36,016 nt of DNA, taken from assembly GCA_026710945.1 (NCBI GenBank), contig JAPOQA010000018.1:1-36016 (forward strand). Reading direction: 5' to 3'. The number at the start of each line of letters is the position of its first letter. Position 1 is the first letter of the stretch. The translations under genes were made by a program, and so were the position numbers. Origin of the DNA: Chloroflexota bacterium (GTDB taxonomy: Bacteria; Chloroflexota; UBA11872; VXOZ01). This document shows positions 16,934 through 24,515 of this stretch, one piece after another. The notes under the pieces were generated by a model. The model searched no databases. It was not told where the DNA came from and was given only the letters and a program-made list of their open reading frames with translations.

Positions 16934-17227
16934 ATGGCGATCATAGACACCCACAAGACGTTCACAGCATTTGTGAAAGCGGGGATACCCGAGCGCCAGG
17001 CTGCGGTTTTGGTAGACGCCATAGGCAACCGGCACGATAGCTTGGTGACTACGGACGTATTGAACTCGGCACTAGCCGAGTTGAAAGCTGAGTTGAAAGT
17101 CGAAATCGCCGACTTGAAAGTCGACATTACCGACCGCTTCAGCGCCCAGCAGCGCTGGCTTGGCGGTCTCGTCTTCACCACGGCCGGCTTGGTGATAGCG
17201 GCGTTTGGCTTCCTGCTGCCGGCGTAG
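16934..17227 (+). CDS. small coiled-coil protein with C-terminal membrane anchor (DUF1640/CCDC90-like), tandem copy A
   Basis: A 97-residue protein beginning MAIIDTHKTFTAFVKAGIPE, a short helical region that includes RQAAVLVDAI. A heptad-like Leu/Lys/Glu stretch follows (about residues 45-65: ALAELKAELKVEIADLKVDI), then a C-terminal hydrophobic segment, LGGLVFTTAGLVIAAFGFLL. The order of helical head, coiled coil and tail anchor resembles DUF1640/CCDC90 proteins, the family of the mitochondrial uniporter regulator MCUR1, but this is a resemblance in architecture rather than a proven assignment. The ribosome binding site is weak (GGAAG). Copy B begins 37 bases downstream and is nearly identical over both ends. 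Confidence 0.7.
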   Translation: MAIIDTHKTFTAFVKAGIPERQAAVLVDAIGNRHDSLVTTDVLNSALAELKAELKVEIADLKVDITDRFSAQQRWLGGLVFTTAGLVIAAFGFLLPA

Positions 17228-17546
17228 CACGCCGGGAGCAATTCGATCCGAGAGAGGACAGCCGATGGCGGTCTTTGACACTCATAAGACGTTCACAGCG
17301 TTTGTGAAAGCGGGGATACCCGAGCGCCAGGCTGCGGTTTTGGTTGACGCCATAAGCAACCAGCATGACAACCTCGTGACGACAGATGCGTTAAACGCGG
17401 CAATCTCCGACTTGAAAGTAGATATTGCCGACCGCTTCAGTGCCCAGCAGCGCTGGCTTGTCGGTCTCGTCTTCACCACGGCCGGCTTGGTGATAGCGGC
17501 GTTTGGCTTCCTGCTGGCGGTGTTCTTGGGCCTTCTTCCGGCGTAG
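16937..17546 (+). repeat. tandem gene duplication (copies A and B)
   Basis: Positions from 16937 and from 17268 align at nucleotide level. A block of about 40 bases encoding VKAGIPERQAAVLV is identical, as is most of the 3' part encoding DRFSAQQRW and the membrane segment. The copies differ in the coiled coil (copy A has about ten extra residues) and at the C-terminus, where copy B has a 21-base insertion encoding extra hydrophobic residues. This is a recent tandem duplication with indels in the repeat-prone parts. Confidence 0.85.
17265..17546 (+). CDS. small coiled-coil protein with C-terminal membrane anchor (DUF1640/CCDC90-like), tandem copy B
   Basis: A 93-residue paralogue of copy A: MAVFDTHKTFTAFVKAGIPE, a shorter heptad stretch (AISDLKVDIADRF) and a longer hydrophobic C-terminus, LVFTTAGLVIAAFGFLLAVF followed by LGLLPA. 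An open frame extends upstream to 17205, but AGAGAGGA at 17251-17258 is six bases before the ATG at 17265, which also aligns with the start of copy A. It probably sits in one transcript with copy A. Such proteins presumably oligomerise through the coiled coil at the membrane. No enzymatic motif is present. Confidence 0.72.
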   Translation: MAVFDTHKTFTAFVKAGIPERQAAVLVDAISNQHDNLVTTDALNAAISDLKVDIADRFSAQQRWLVGLVFTTAGLVIAAFGFLLAVFLGLLPA

Positions 17547-17650
17547 CATGCCCACGAGAGTATAGTACCGCTCTTACCTTATCGCTTTGCGTGGAGCAAG
17601 CGCTGTCCCATTCCTGCGCAAACTGCGTGCTCAACGAGCAGCAGGGACTA

Positions 17651-17659
17651 TGCTATAGT
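17651..17659 (+). promoter_or_regulatory. extended -10 promoter of the second solute-binding protein gene
   Basis: TGCTATAGT, identical to the element at 16792-16800, with no clear -35. It lies 82 bases before the start codon of the solute-binding protein. Confidence 0.45.
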
Positions 17660-17740
17660 AGTAAGGCTACGGAATCGGTAGTCTGTTCAATCGGAACAGG
17701 GATAAGCAAGTGTACTTTAGACCCATTGAGGAGGTCTTGC

Positions 17741-19132
17741 ATGCTTAGTGAGAAGCGCATTTCAAGAAGCCAGTTCCTGCGCGGCGGTGCCGCGTTGGTT
17801 GGCGGCACGGCGTTGCTGGCTGCCTGCGCCCAGACGGGTGCAACTGCCATGGCCCCTGCAGAGGGCGCCGAGATGGCAAAAGAGGCGGATAAGCCGGCAA
17901 TGATGGAGCCGACGGAAGTCACCTTCCTGTGGCCCCACTATTCGGCGGGTAAGACCCGCTGGCTGGAGTGGATCCTGGAGACCTACAACGCCAAGGAGAC
18001 CGGTGTCACGGTTAACACCCTGGACGTTGCCGGCAGTTTTGGCGGCAATCCCAGGTCGAAGCTTCTCGCCACGGTGGCGGGCGGCGCGGCCCCGGACATG
18101 GGCTGGTTTGGTGTAGGGCTGCATCCCTTTTCCGGTATCTTGTACGATGCCAACGAACTGCTCAAAGGCATGAAGTACGATATGAGCCAGCTCAATCAGA
18201 CGCTGGTGAATGGTCTTACGTGGCAGGGCAAATTGATTGCGGCGCCCATCGGCATCAACACCACGGCGTGGTTCTACAACAAGGACCTTTTCGACAAGGC
18301 CGGCGTGTCCTATCCCCAAGATAGCGACACGTTTGAAGACCGCCTCGCAGCGGCGCAGAAGGTGTCCGCCAGCCTGAGCACGTCCGATGAGAAGATCTGG
18401 GGCGTGGCGACTATACACTACGTCGCTTACTGGATCGCGGGCATGTATCAGGGCTTCATGGACGATTCCGGTACCGAGGTTGTGGTAGACGGTCCGCTGG
18501 GACTCGAGTCGGTCCAATGGTGGCGCGACAACTGGGCGAAGTATGAAGTCGGCCCGCGCGCTGAGGACTACAACCGCCAAGAGGACGCGCAGTTCTTCAA
18601 TTCATTCGCCAACGGCAAAGTCGCCATGGCCGTCTACGGCACGTGGGGCTTGGAGCCGATCCGGCGCCATGAAGCCGGCGTGAACTTCGACATCGTCGAG
18701 CAACCGACGGCGGTTGGCGACGGTCAGGAAGGCAAGGGCGCGTTCTTCGGCATCGAGGAAATCTTCACGGTAGCCACCACCAAGAAGTTGGACGCCGCTG
18801 CCGAGTTCCTTTCGTTCCTCGTTGGAGAGGAACACCTGAGCTGGACCGGCGGCCAGGGCAACATCATCCCGGCGATCAACTCGATCGCCGAGGAAGTTTT
18901 CGTCCCGTCGGAGGATTCACCGGATCCGTCCAACCTGCTGGCGTTCGCCCGGGCAGCTGACTACGCCAAGCCGTACTTCCCGCATCCCCAATACGGTGAA
19001 TTGCGGGGCGCTTACGGCGAAGCCATGACCCCGTGGTGGAACGAAGAAGCAACCACCGCCAAGCAGGCCCTTGAGAAGGCAGAGGAAGACTGCCAGGTCA
19101 TCGTGGACGACTGGAACGCCGCCAACCTGTAG
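17741..19132 (+). CDS. ABC-type extracellular solute-binding lipoprotein (second)
   Basis: A 463-residue substrate-binding lipoprotein of the family 1 type. The N-terminus MLSEKRISRSQFLRGGAA leads to a hydrophobic core and the lipobox LLAACAQ, then an Ala/Met/Glu/Pro linker. The mature part includes SKLLATVAGGAAPDMGWFG, AAPIGINTTAWFYNKDLFDK, FANGKVAMAVYGTWG and FFGIEEIFTVATTKKLDAA, typical of sugar-binding proteins. The signal resembles a Tat motif with one arginine of the pair replaced. The frame is open from 17591, but GAGGAGG (17728-17734) six bases before the ATG at 17741 and the signal peptide fix the start. No permease genes are adjacent. The gene is bracketed by the coiled-coil small proteins, and a strong terminator follows. 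Confidence 0.9.
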   Translation: MLSEKRISRSQFLRGGAALVGGTALLAACAQTGATAMAPAEGAEMAKEADKPAMMEPTEVTFLWPHYSAGKTRWLEWILETYNAKETGVTVNTLDVAGSFGGNPRSKLLATVAGGAAPDMGWFGVGLHPFSGILYDANELLKGMKYDMSQLNQTLVNGLTWQGKLIAAPIGINTTAWFYNKDLFDKAGVSYPQDSDTFEDRLAAAQKVSASLSTSDEKIWGVATIHYVAYWIAGMYQGFMDDSGTEVVVDGPLGLESVQWWRDNWAKYEVGPRAEDYNRQEDAQFFNSFANGKVAMAVYGTWGLEPIRRHEAGVNFDIVEQPTAVGDGQEGKGAFFGIEEIFTVATTKKLDAAAEFLSFLVGEEHLSWTGGQGNIIPAINSIAEEVFVPSEDSPDPSNLLAFARAADYAKPYFPHPQYGELRGAYGEAMTPWWNEEATTAKQALEKAEEDCQVIVDDWNAANL

Positions 19133-19179
19133 GTTGAGGGTCTAACAACGCGTTTTCACATACCTTGGCTGGAGATTAG

Positions 19180-19219
19180 AAGCCTGGAGAGTTTAGCACT
19201 CTCCAGGCTTCCTTTTGTT
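19180..19219 (+). terminator. rho-independent terminator of the solute-binding protein gene
   Basis: A perfect 13-bp stem, AAGCCTGGAGAGT (19180-19192) with ACTCTCCAGGCTT (19198-19210), a five-base loop and a T-rich tail (CCTTTTGTT). It lies 48 bases after the stop codon. Confidence 0.88.
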
Positions 19220-19297
19220 AGCTATTGTGCGAATGTGCCGTTTGAACCCCAGGAGTCCTAGCTGCAGGTGAGAACTGTATTGCTCAACACCCTAAGA

Positions 19298-19310
19298 GGG
19301 GGGGGGGGGG
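19298..19310. repeat. homopolymer run of 13 G
   Basis: Thirteen consecutive G in the intergenic region between a terminator and a convergent small gene. It is not inside a coding sequence or a recognisable promoter. The rest of 19220-19419 shows no gene. Confidence 0.9.
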
Positions 19311-19419
19311 ACAAGTCCCCGCGCTACAGCGTCTGAGGCGGGGATTCAAAACCTGCGTCTACCTGTCGAAAGGCAACTCCACGTGATTGCCTCTTTCCGT
19401 ATCGCGCGGCTCCTCTCTG

Positions 19420-19704
19420 CTAATTGGAGAGGAATTGCGTCAGCAGGAAGACGACGATCACCACCTGCACGCCCGCGGCCGTAAACACCATCGCGCCCAA
19501 GCGCAGCGTCAAGTCATGCCGCAGGCGCAACTCCAGCGCTTCCAGGTCTGCCTTGGTCGTCTGCGCTAGCGCTTCCAGGTCGACCTTGGTCGCCAGGGAG
19601 TCTTGGCCCACGCCCACCACGCGCACAATTGCTTCCGCCTTCTCATCGTCAAGACCGGCGTTTTGCAGGAGTTTGAAGGCTTCGTGGGTATCCATAATCG
19701 CCAT
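19420..19704 (-). CDS. small coiled-coil protein with C-terminal membrane anchor (DUF1640/CCDC90-like), third paralogue
   Basis: A 94-residue minus-strand relative of the tandem pair. MAIMDTHEAFKLLQNAGLDD matches their DTH-K/E-x-F opening, then come KVDLEALAQTTKADLEALEL (heptads) and a hydrophobic tail, MVFTAAGVQVVIVVFLLTQF. An in-frame GTG at 19722 exists, but ATG at 19704 aligns with the paralogues and has GGAG eight bases upstream. It has diverged much more than copies A and B, so it is an older paralogue. It is convergent with the second solute-binding protein gene. Confidence 0.7.
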   Translation of the reverse strand: MAIMDTHEAFKLLQNAGLDDEKAEAIVRVVGVGQDSLATKVDLEALAQTTKADLEALELRLRHDLTLRLGAMVFTAAGVQVVIVVFLLTQFLSN

Positions 19705-19814
19705 CGGTCTCACTCCGCTCACTTGCCAAGGGCGTCCAGTCCTCCGTTCACGTCAATTGTACCAAGTTTCGCTGCCGTGCCGCTGAATTCTCTTAGCCCG
19801 ACCGCTGCCTGTTT

Positions 19815-19840
19815 GCACTTCGACAAGCTCAGTGCGAACG
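19815..19840. repeat. dispersed intergenic word (TTCGACAAGCTCAGTGCGAA)
   Basis: A widely distributed intergenic repeat word in bacterial genomes, containing the short inverted repeat GCACT/AGTGC. It lies between two minus-strand genes. Confidence 0.45.
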
Positions 19841-19890
19841 GAATAGCGAAGATTCGTACCATTGAAACTATAGAACTCTACTTGAGGCAA

Positions 19891-20889
19891 TTACGGGTTT
19901 GGTACTTCCAGCGTCTTGCCGGTCTTCGCGGCTTCTATGGCCGTTAGGCACGCGATGGCGCTGCGGGCGCCCTCACGAACGTCGCAGAAGAGCGGGGTAT
20001 CGTCGAGGAGGCTATCTACAACGGTGTCAACCTCCGCAGCATAACCGGCGCGCGTTGGTTGCGGGGGCGTGGGCAGCGGCACTGCCTTGTTCGTCTCTCT
20101 ACGGTGTATCTTGTCCCAGACCACGCTCGCCTCGCTGCCGTGGAGTTCGAGGCCGTAGAAAGAGTCGAAGACATAATTCGACGCCCAACACACCGTAACG
20201 CTGCCCGTGGTGCCGGAGGCAAAGCGGTACACCGCCGTCACCGACTCGTCGATAGGATTCCCGGGCATCGCCAGGCCTTGATTTTCCATGGCCTGCACTT
20301 CCACCACGTCGCCCGCGTACCAACGCATTAAGTCCACCGGATGCACGCCCATGGTGAGCATCGGCGGAGAATAGCTGCTGTTCGCAGTCTTGAGGAAGCT
20401 TTCGCCCCTCTGCATTGCGTTCGTAAGGTAGTGCGTACGCATCGCATAGAGCGAACCAAGCTCTCCGGTATCCACCATCCCCTTGAGCATCCGGAAGAAG
20501 GGCCGCGTGCGCAGCACGTGTCCAACCGCCACCCGCGTCGCGGCGCAGTCCGCGCGTTCCACAAGGCGCACGCAGTCTTCAATGCTCGTCGCCATCGGCT
20601 TTTCCACGAACACGTGCTTGGCGGCGTCGAGCGTGGCGAGCGCAAATTGCGCGTGGAGCCTATCCGGCGCGTGGATGGAAACCATATCTATGCCGTCGTG
20701 GTCCAAGAGCTTTGCGAAGTCGGCATAGCCATGCGGCACGCCGTACTTCTCTTGCAGCGCCTGGCGGTGATCGTCCCGCACGTCGCAGATGGCTGCAACC
20801 TCAACGCGGGGGTTGGTAGTGTACGCCTCCAAGAACCGTCCGCCATTGCCGCCAAGTCCGACGATGCCGACCCGAAGCTTGGTACTCAC
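19891..20889 (-). CDS. Gfo/Idh/MocA family oxidoreductase (copy 3)
   Basis: A 332-residue NAD(P)-dependent oxidoreductase: Rossmann loop VGIVGLGGNGGRFLEAY, hallmark VFVEKPMATS, and MLTMGVHPVDLMRWYAGDVV with the family His/Asp in the second domain. The start is GTG at 20889, supported by GGAG six bases upstream. It lies 130 bases downstream of an SGNH hydrolase on the same strand, so the two may be co-transcribed, perhaps removing an acyl group and then oxidising a sugar. That pairing is inference. The substrate is unknown. Confidence 0.9.
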   Translation of the reverse strand: MSTKLRVGIVGLGGNGGRFLEAYTTNPRVEVAAICDVRDDHRQALQEKYGVPHGYADFAKLLDHDGIDMVSIHAPDRLHAQFALATLDAAKHVFVEKPMATSIEDCVRLVERADCAATRVAVGHVLRTRPFFRMLKGMVDTGELGSLYAMRTHYLTNAMQRGESFLKTANSSYSPPMLTMGVHPVDLMRWYAGDVVEVQAMENQGLAMPGNPIDESVTAVYRFASGTTGSVTVCWASNYVFDSFYGLELHGSEASVVWDKIHRRETNKAVPLPTPPQPTRAGYAAEVDTVVDSLLDDTPLFCDVREGARSAIACLTAIEAAKTGKTLEVPNP

Positions 20890-21019
20890 ACAAATCTCCT
20901 TTTGCGCCTGTTAGACCACTTATTAGCCAGCGCCCGTGCGCTGTGATGCGACTTCCAGCGCTCAATGCACAGTTTTTCCAATCATCCCCGCGCCGCCCGG
21001 GTGACTGGAATGCGAGGTC

Positions 21020-21772
21020 TTAGATATCGCCATATCCTACCGCTGCCAAGAAAGCGCGGGCAATCACAGCATGGCCGGGCAAATCGGGATGAATGCGGTC
21101 CGCAGCCCACTCTGCCGGAGGCTGCGCTTCCAGCGCTATATCGAAGGCGGCTTGGGTGCGGACAAGAATGGCGTCAAATTCCCCGGCGAGACGGTGTACG
21201 ACCTCAATGTACGCATCGATATGGGCACGGAAATGCATCCAGCCGGCCGTCAAGAGGGGATCGTCTCGCACGCCGCTCGCGCGCAAGTTGCCGAATTGCG
21301 CCTGCACCTCTGTCAGACTTAGGCCTGACACCACTTCCGCATCGCCTTGCAACGGCGGCGCAATCACATAGGGCTCCATCAGAATGAGCTTGCCATTGGC
21401 AGCAGCCGCAGACTGTTGGAGAAGTGACCGATACGTCGCTTCATACTCGGCGAGCGGAACGTGATCAACCATGTTGCCAACAATGAGCCGCCCTACGTCG
21501 TTGATGCCGATCTTGACCGAGAGCCAGTCCGCTTCCTCGGCAAGTACGTCCGCGTCCCAACGCGCCGCCAGGTCGCGCACCGTGTTGCCGCCAATGCCTC
21601 GGTTGACCACCGACAGGCCATACTCGGGATAGCGCGCGTGGAGGAGGGCTCGCACAAGACTTACGTAGCCCCTCCCATAGGGACCGTCCTGCTCCGTGCG
21701 CCTTCCACAGTCAGTAATGCTATCGCCGGCAAAGACGATTTTCTCTTCAAGTCCGAAACAAAGCGTTCCCAT
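21020..21772 (-). CDS. SGNH/GDSL-type hydrolase
   Basis: A 250-residue esterase-like protein. Block I is VFAGDSITD with nucleophile Ser18, block II NRGIGGNTV supplies the Gly, block III KIGINDVGR supplies the Asn, and block V DRIHPDLPGH supplies the Asp and His. It has no signal peptide, so it is cytoplasmic and probably deacylates small carbohydrate esters. A stretch of about 35 residues after EPYVIAPP (QGDAEVVSGLSLTEVQAQFG onward) is longer than usual for this spot. ATG at 21772 has AAAGGA six bases upstream. It is upstream of oxidoreductase copy 3. Confidence 0.9.
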   Translation of the reverse strand: MGTLCFGLEEKIVFAGDSITDCGRRTEQDGPYGRGYVSLVRALLHARYPEYGLSVVNRGIGGNTVRDLAARWDADVLAEEADWLSVKIGINDVGRLIVGNMVDHVPLAEYEATYRSLLQQSAAAANGKLILMEPYVIAPPLQGDAEVVSGLSLTEVQAQFGNLRASGVRDDPLLTAGWMHFRAHIDAYIEVVHRLAGEFDAILVRTQAAFDIALEAQPPAEWAADRIHPDLPGHAVIARAFLAAVGYGDI

Positions 21773-22210
21773 TCATCGTCCTTTTGACCATGTTGCTCCG
21801 TCGCGAAAGTCACTGGAACTCTGCTTGGCACCATTTGGACGTACCAACGGCGCAAGAGCAGAAACTGTGGCGATGTGGTTGCCGAGCAGAAGGGGGGTTT
21901 TCAGCACGTGCGGCGAGCAGGCCGCCATAGAACGGGTCGCAGACGATTAACTTGCGTTGGCATGTGCGTCAGAATGCCGCGTTGCCTGCCGTCCTGGCAC
22001 AGAGCGTACCCGAGAAGTCTGTTACTCCGTGATGTCATTGGCGGTGCGCTCCGCCAATGCAATGATCGGTACGTTGAAGCGTACAGGAGAGCCTGCGCAA
22101 CGGGAGCGGCAGCACCTGGTTGGTTTATTGTCAGCCAGGAAACCACTACAGTAGACTACCATGTACTGTTTTATTCGCCAGACGGACCCACTTCAGAAAA
22201 GGCGCAATGC
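21773..22210. other. gene-free stretch
   Basis: No frame encodes a recognisable protein, and long plus-strand frames here run through the real minus-strand gene at 22211. It contains a 9-bp inverted repeat at 22036-22059. The stretch would have to carry the catalytic domain if the 22211-22618 gene were part of a full recombinase, and no such motif is seen. Confidence 0.5.
22036..22059. repeat. 9-bp perfect stem-loop
   Basis: CATTGGCGG (22036-22044) and CCGCCAATG (22051-22059) around a six-base loop. It lies about 150 bases beyond the stop of the minus-strand gene at 22211. No T-tract on either side. Confidence 0.4.
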
Positions 22211-22618
22211 CTAATACAGAGGATGGTCCTGTCGCAACCAGTTTACCGGCGCGAGAGATTCTGCCGGTTCCGTATCTTCCGCGAGATCGGGCTCGATATC
22301 GGTATCGTCGTAAATGCCTTTGATTTGATTTGTTTCAAGAACTTGCATATCTACAAGATCGTCAAAGAATCTTTCAAGGACCTTATAGCGGTCATACCAT
22401 TCAGCCGGATTTTCAAATTTCTCAGACCACTCTGCAAAATAGATGACGACGTCACGTACCGATATTTCGTAGATTGTCTTCCGATTGCACATAGAGAGAC
22501 CAAATTCTCTCAGCCATCTAATCCTCTTACCCGTCTCCGTTCGTGAAAGCCGCCTTTGATTTGCGAGATAGGAGGTGTAAATTCGAAGGACAGTATCAAC
22601 ATCGGTACTACTCGCCAT
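22211..22618 (-). CDS. stand-alone recombinase-like core-binding (SAM-like) domain protein
   Basis: A 135-residue, largely helical protein. VLRIYTSYLANQRRLSRTET, then RIRWLREFGL, TIYEISVRDVVIYFAEW, and YKVLERFFDDLVDMQVLETN follow the helix pattern of the N-terminal core-binding domain of tyrosine recombinases, which clamps DNA. The catalytic domain (Arg, His, Arg, Tyr) is absent; the protein instead ends in an acidic tail (DDTDIEPDLAEDTEPAES). ATG at 22618 has AGGAGG six bases upstream, which argues that it is translated. The coding sequence looks more AT-rich than its neighbours. It could be a truncated integrase or a small DNA-binding regulator derived from one. The assignment is by pattern only. 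Confidence 0.55.
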   Translation of the reverse strand: MASSTDVDTVLRIYTSYLANQRRLSRTETGKRIRWLREFGLSMCNRKTIYEISVRDVVIYFAEWSEKFENPAEWYDRYKVLERFFDDLVDMQVLETNQIKGIYDDTDIEPDLAEDTEPAESLAPVNWLRQDHPLY

Positions 22619-22838
22619 CTATTGCCTCCTGACCCAGACAGTTGAACTTATGTGAATAGCGTACGCCCTTAATTCTAAGCGAAAATTAAGCATTCGTCAA
22701 CAGTTTCTTGCACGATTTGCGCCCGTATTTTGATCCCACAAAGGGCCTCTTCCCTAGAGTGGAGATGCGTTTCCGTGCTGCCTGTGTCATAGTTAATATG
22801 TGTGCCTTGCTTACGAATTGAACTGGTAAAGTGAGTCT

Positions 22839-23969
22839 ATGAGCAGCATTTCAAAGTCTTCCGAGGTGGAGGACGTCTCTAAGGAAGCACCGGAGAATCC
22901 ACCGTTGCCGCAGCCTCAGGGCATCCGCTTCTCGCAACGCACCAAGGTCATGGTGGTCTTGCTGCTCCTCGTCGTTGCGGTCTTCTTTGTGTACGGCGTG
23001 CGGGCCATTATCTGGCCGTTCATTTGGGCGGCGGTCTTGGCATACCTGTTGGCGCCTCTCGTCTCCTGGGTCTGTAGACATACGCGTCTGCATCGCTTCT
23101 GGGTGACCTTGATTCTCATGGGCTTCTTCGTTGGCGGCATTGTGCTGCTCTTTACATTCGGCTACCCGCCGTTGAGTCGTGAACTTGAAGGCCTTCGCGG
23201 CAGCCTGCCAAGTATTGTCGAGAATCTCGATAATACTCTCGCCTCGTACGCGCAGGTTGATCTCTTTGGGTTAGAAACCGTAATTGGAACATCCGGCGAG
23301 CTGTTGGCGGGGGCGCTGGATTCTGCTACTTCCACAATGGTCGATGCCGCACTAGACATCGCGATTCACGTTGTGGAACTCATGCTGAAATTCCTGCTCT
23401 GTCTCTTTGCCACGTTCTATTTGTTACTTGAATCGAATCGTTTTGGGACGTGGGCGCGGCGCATCGTACCGGCGCCCTACCGGCAAGAAATGGCAACGTT
23501 GGGTGGTCAGGTCGATCGCATGCTCGGCCGCTTTATTCGCGGCGAATTGATGCTGGTAATAATCATGTCGGTAGCGACCTACATCTCCTTGCGTCTCTTG
23601 GGCGTGCCCTATGCATTGGTGCTTGCCCCCGTAGCGGGCTTCCTGGAGCTGATCCCGTTTATCGGCCCTGTCATGGCGGCAACGCCCGCTGTGTTGCTCG
23701 CGTTGGTTTACCCAAGCCCGTTCGGTTGGTCGCCGGTAGTGAACGCGATTGTAGTTGCCCTCGTGTACACCGTTTTGCGGCATCTGGAAGACTATCTCAT
23801 CATCCCGAACGTCGTGGGCCGGTACGTGCAGCTTAATCCAGTATTGACAATTTTTGCAATCTTAGCCGGAGGCGCGCTCTTTGGCATCTCCGGCATGTTG
23901 CTCGCCATCCCAACTGCGGCCATTCTCCGCATTGTGCTTAACTACCTCTACGTGAAGCTAACTACCTAG
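22839..23969 (+). CDS. AI-2E family (PerM/TqsA-type) membrane transporter
   Basis: A 376-residue polytopic membrane protein. After a charged cytoplasmic N-terminus of about 35 residues come paired helices (VMVVLLLLVVAVFFVYGVRA; FIWAAVLAYLLAPLVSWV), a soluble loop (LSRELEGLRGSLPSIVENLD), and further helices including the family-typical VPYALVLAPVAGFLELIPFI and a C-terminal block with HLEDYLIIPNVVGRYVQLNP. These mark the AI-2E transporter superfamily, whose members export signals or act as ion antiporters; the substrate here is unknown. The ribosome binding site is weak. The GNAT gene begins nine bases after its stop codon, so the two form an operon. Confidence 0.92.
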   Translation: MSSISKSSEVEDVSKEAPENPPLPQPQGIRFSQRTKVMVVLLLLVVAVFFVYGVRAIIWPFIWAAVLAYLLAPLVSWVCRHTRLHRFWVTLILMGFFVGGIVLLFTFGYPPLSRELEGLRGSLPSIVENLDNTLASYAQVDLFGLETVIGTSGELLAGALDSATSTMVDAALDIAIHVVELMLKFLLCLFATFYLLLESNRFGTWARRIVPAPYRQEMATLGGQVDRMLGRFIRGELMLVIIMSVATYISLRLLGVPYALVLAPVAGFLELIPFIGPVMAATPAVLLALVYPSPFGWSPVVNAIVVALVYTVLRHLEDYLIIPNVVGRYVQLNPVLTIFAILAGGALFGISGMLLAIPTAAILRIVLNYLYVKLTT

Positions 23970-23978
23970 GCCTCCCGC

Positions 23979-24515
23979 ATGCGTGTACGCCGCGCCGAGC
24001 GCAGAGATATCGACGCTTGCATACGGCTCGATTCTTCTTACCAAACACAAACAGTATGGGCTATGGAGACGCGCTGGGAAGGCAAGCGGAAGCTCTCCGG
24101 CTTTAACGTGCGCCGCCTGCCACGTGTCTTAACGCTGCACCCGCCGCTAGACCCCGACGACTTGCATGCGGACTGGAGGAACGGCGACCTCTTCTTGGTG
24201 GCAGAAGTAGAACAAGTGATCGTGGGATACTTGGACATGCTTTCGCCCCGGCGGCTCGGCACCGGTCTCTTGCAATGCATCGTTGTCCGGCCCGATCTGC
24301 GTCGGCGGGGAGTGGGTTCAGCCCTGCTGCGCACGAGTCTGAATTGGGCTAAGCACAACCAACTGCAGGGACTGTGCATGGACGTCCAATCGAGAAACTA
24401 TCCCGCCATACAGTTCTTGAACAAGAATGGATTTGTGTACAGCGGATACAATGACCGGTACTACCCCACTCAGGATGTGGCACTATTCTTCGACTATCGA
24501 CTGGGACTCACTTAG
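23979..24515 (+). CDS. GNAT family N-acetyltransferase
   Basis: A 178-residue acetyltransferase with the RimI-type layout. It opens MRVRRAERRDIDACIRL, then LFLVAEVEQVIVGYLDML, the acetyl-CoA binding motif A IVVRPDLRRRGVGSALL (about residues 104-120), and motif B with YPAIQFLNKNGFVYSGYNDR. It transfers acetyl from acetyl-CoA to an amine, protein or small molecule; the acceptor is not predictable. It follows the membrane transporter gene by nine bases and is followed by 122 bases before hom. There is no obvious functional tie to the transporter. Confidence 0.9.
   Translation: MRVRRAERRDIDACIRLDSSYQTQTVWAMETRWEGKRKLSGFNVRRLPRVLTLHPPLDPDDLHADWRNGDLFLVAEVEQVIVGYLDMLSPRRLGTGLLQCIVVRPDLRRRGVGSALLRTSLNWAKHNQLQGLCMDVQSRNYPAIQFLNKNGFVYSGYNDRYYPTQDVALFFDYRLGLT

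Noticed and set aside
17591-17740. In-frame upstream extension of the second solute-binding protein
   Set aside because: It would place 50 residues before a normal signal peptide. A strong Shine-Dalgarno precedes the ATG at 17741.
21875-22546. Plus-strand open frame of 223 codons
   Set aside because: Runs antisense through the minus-strand gene at 22211-22618, which has a proper ribosome binding site; the translation has no recognisable features.
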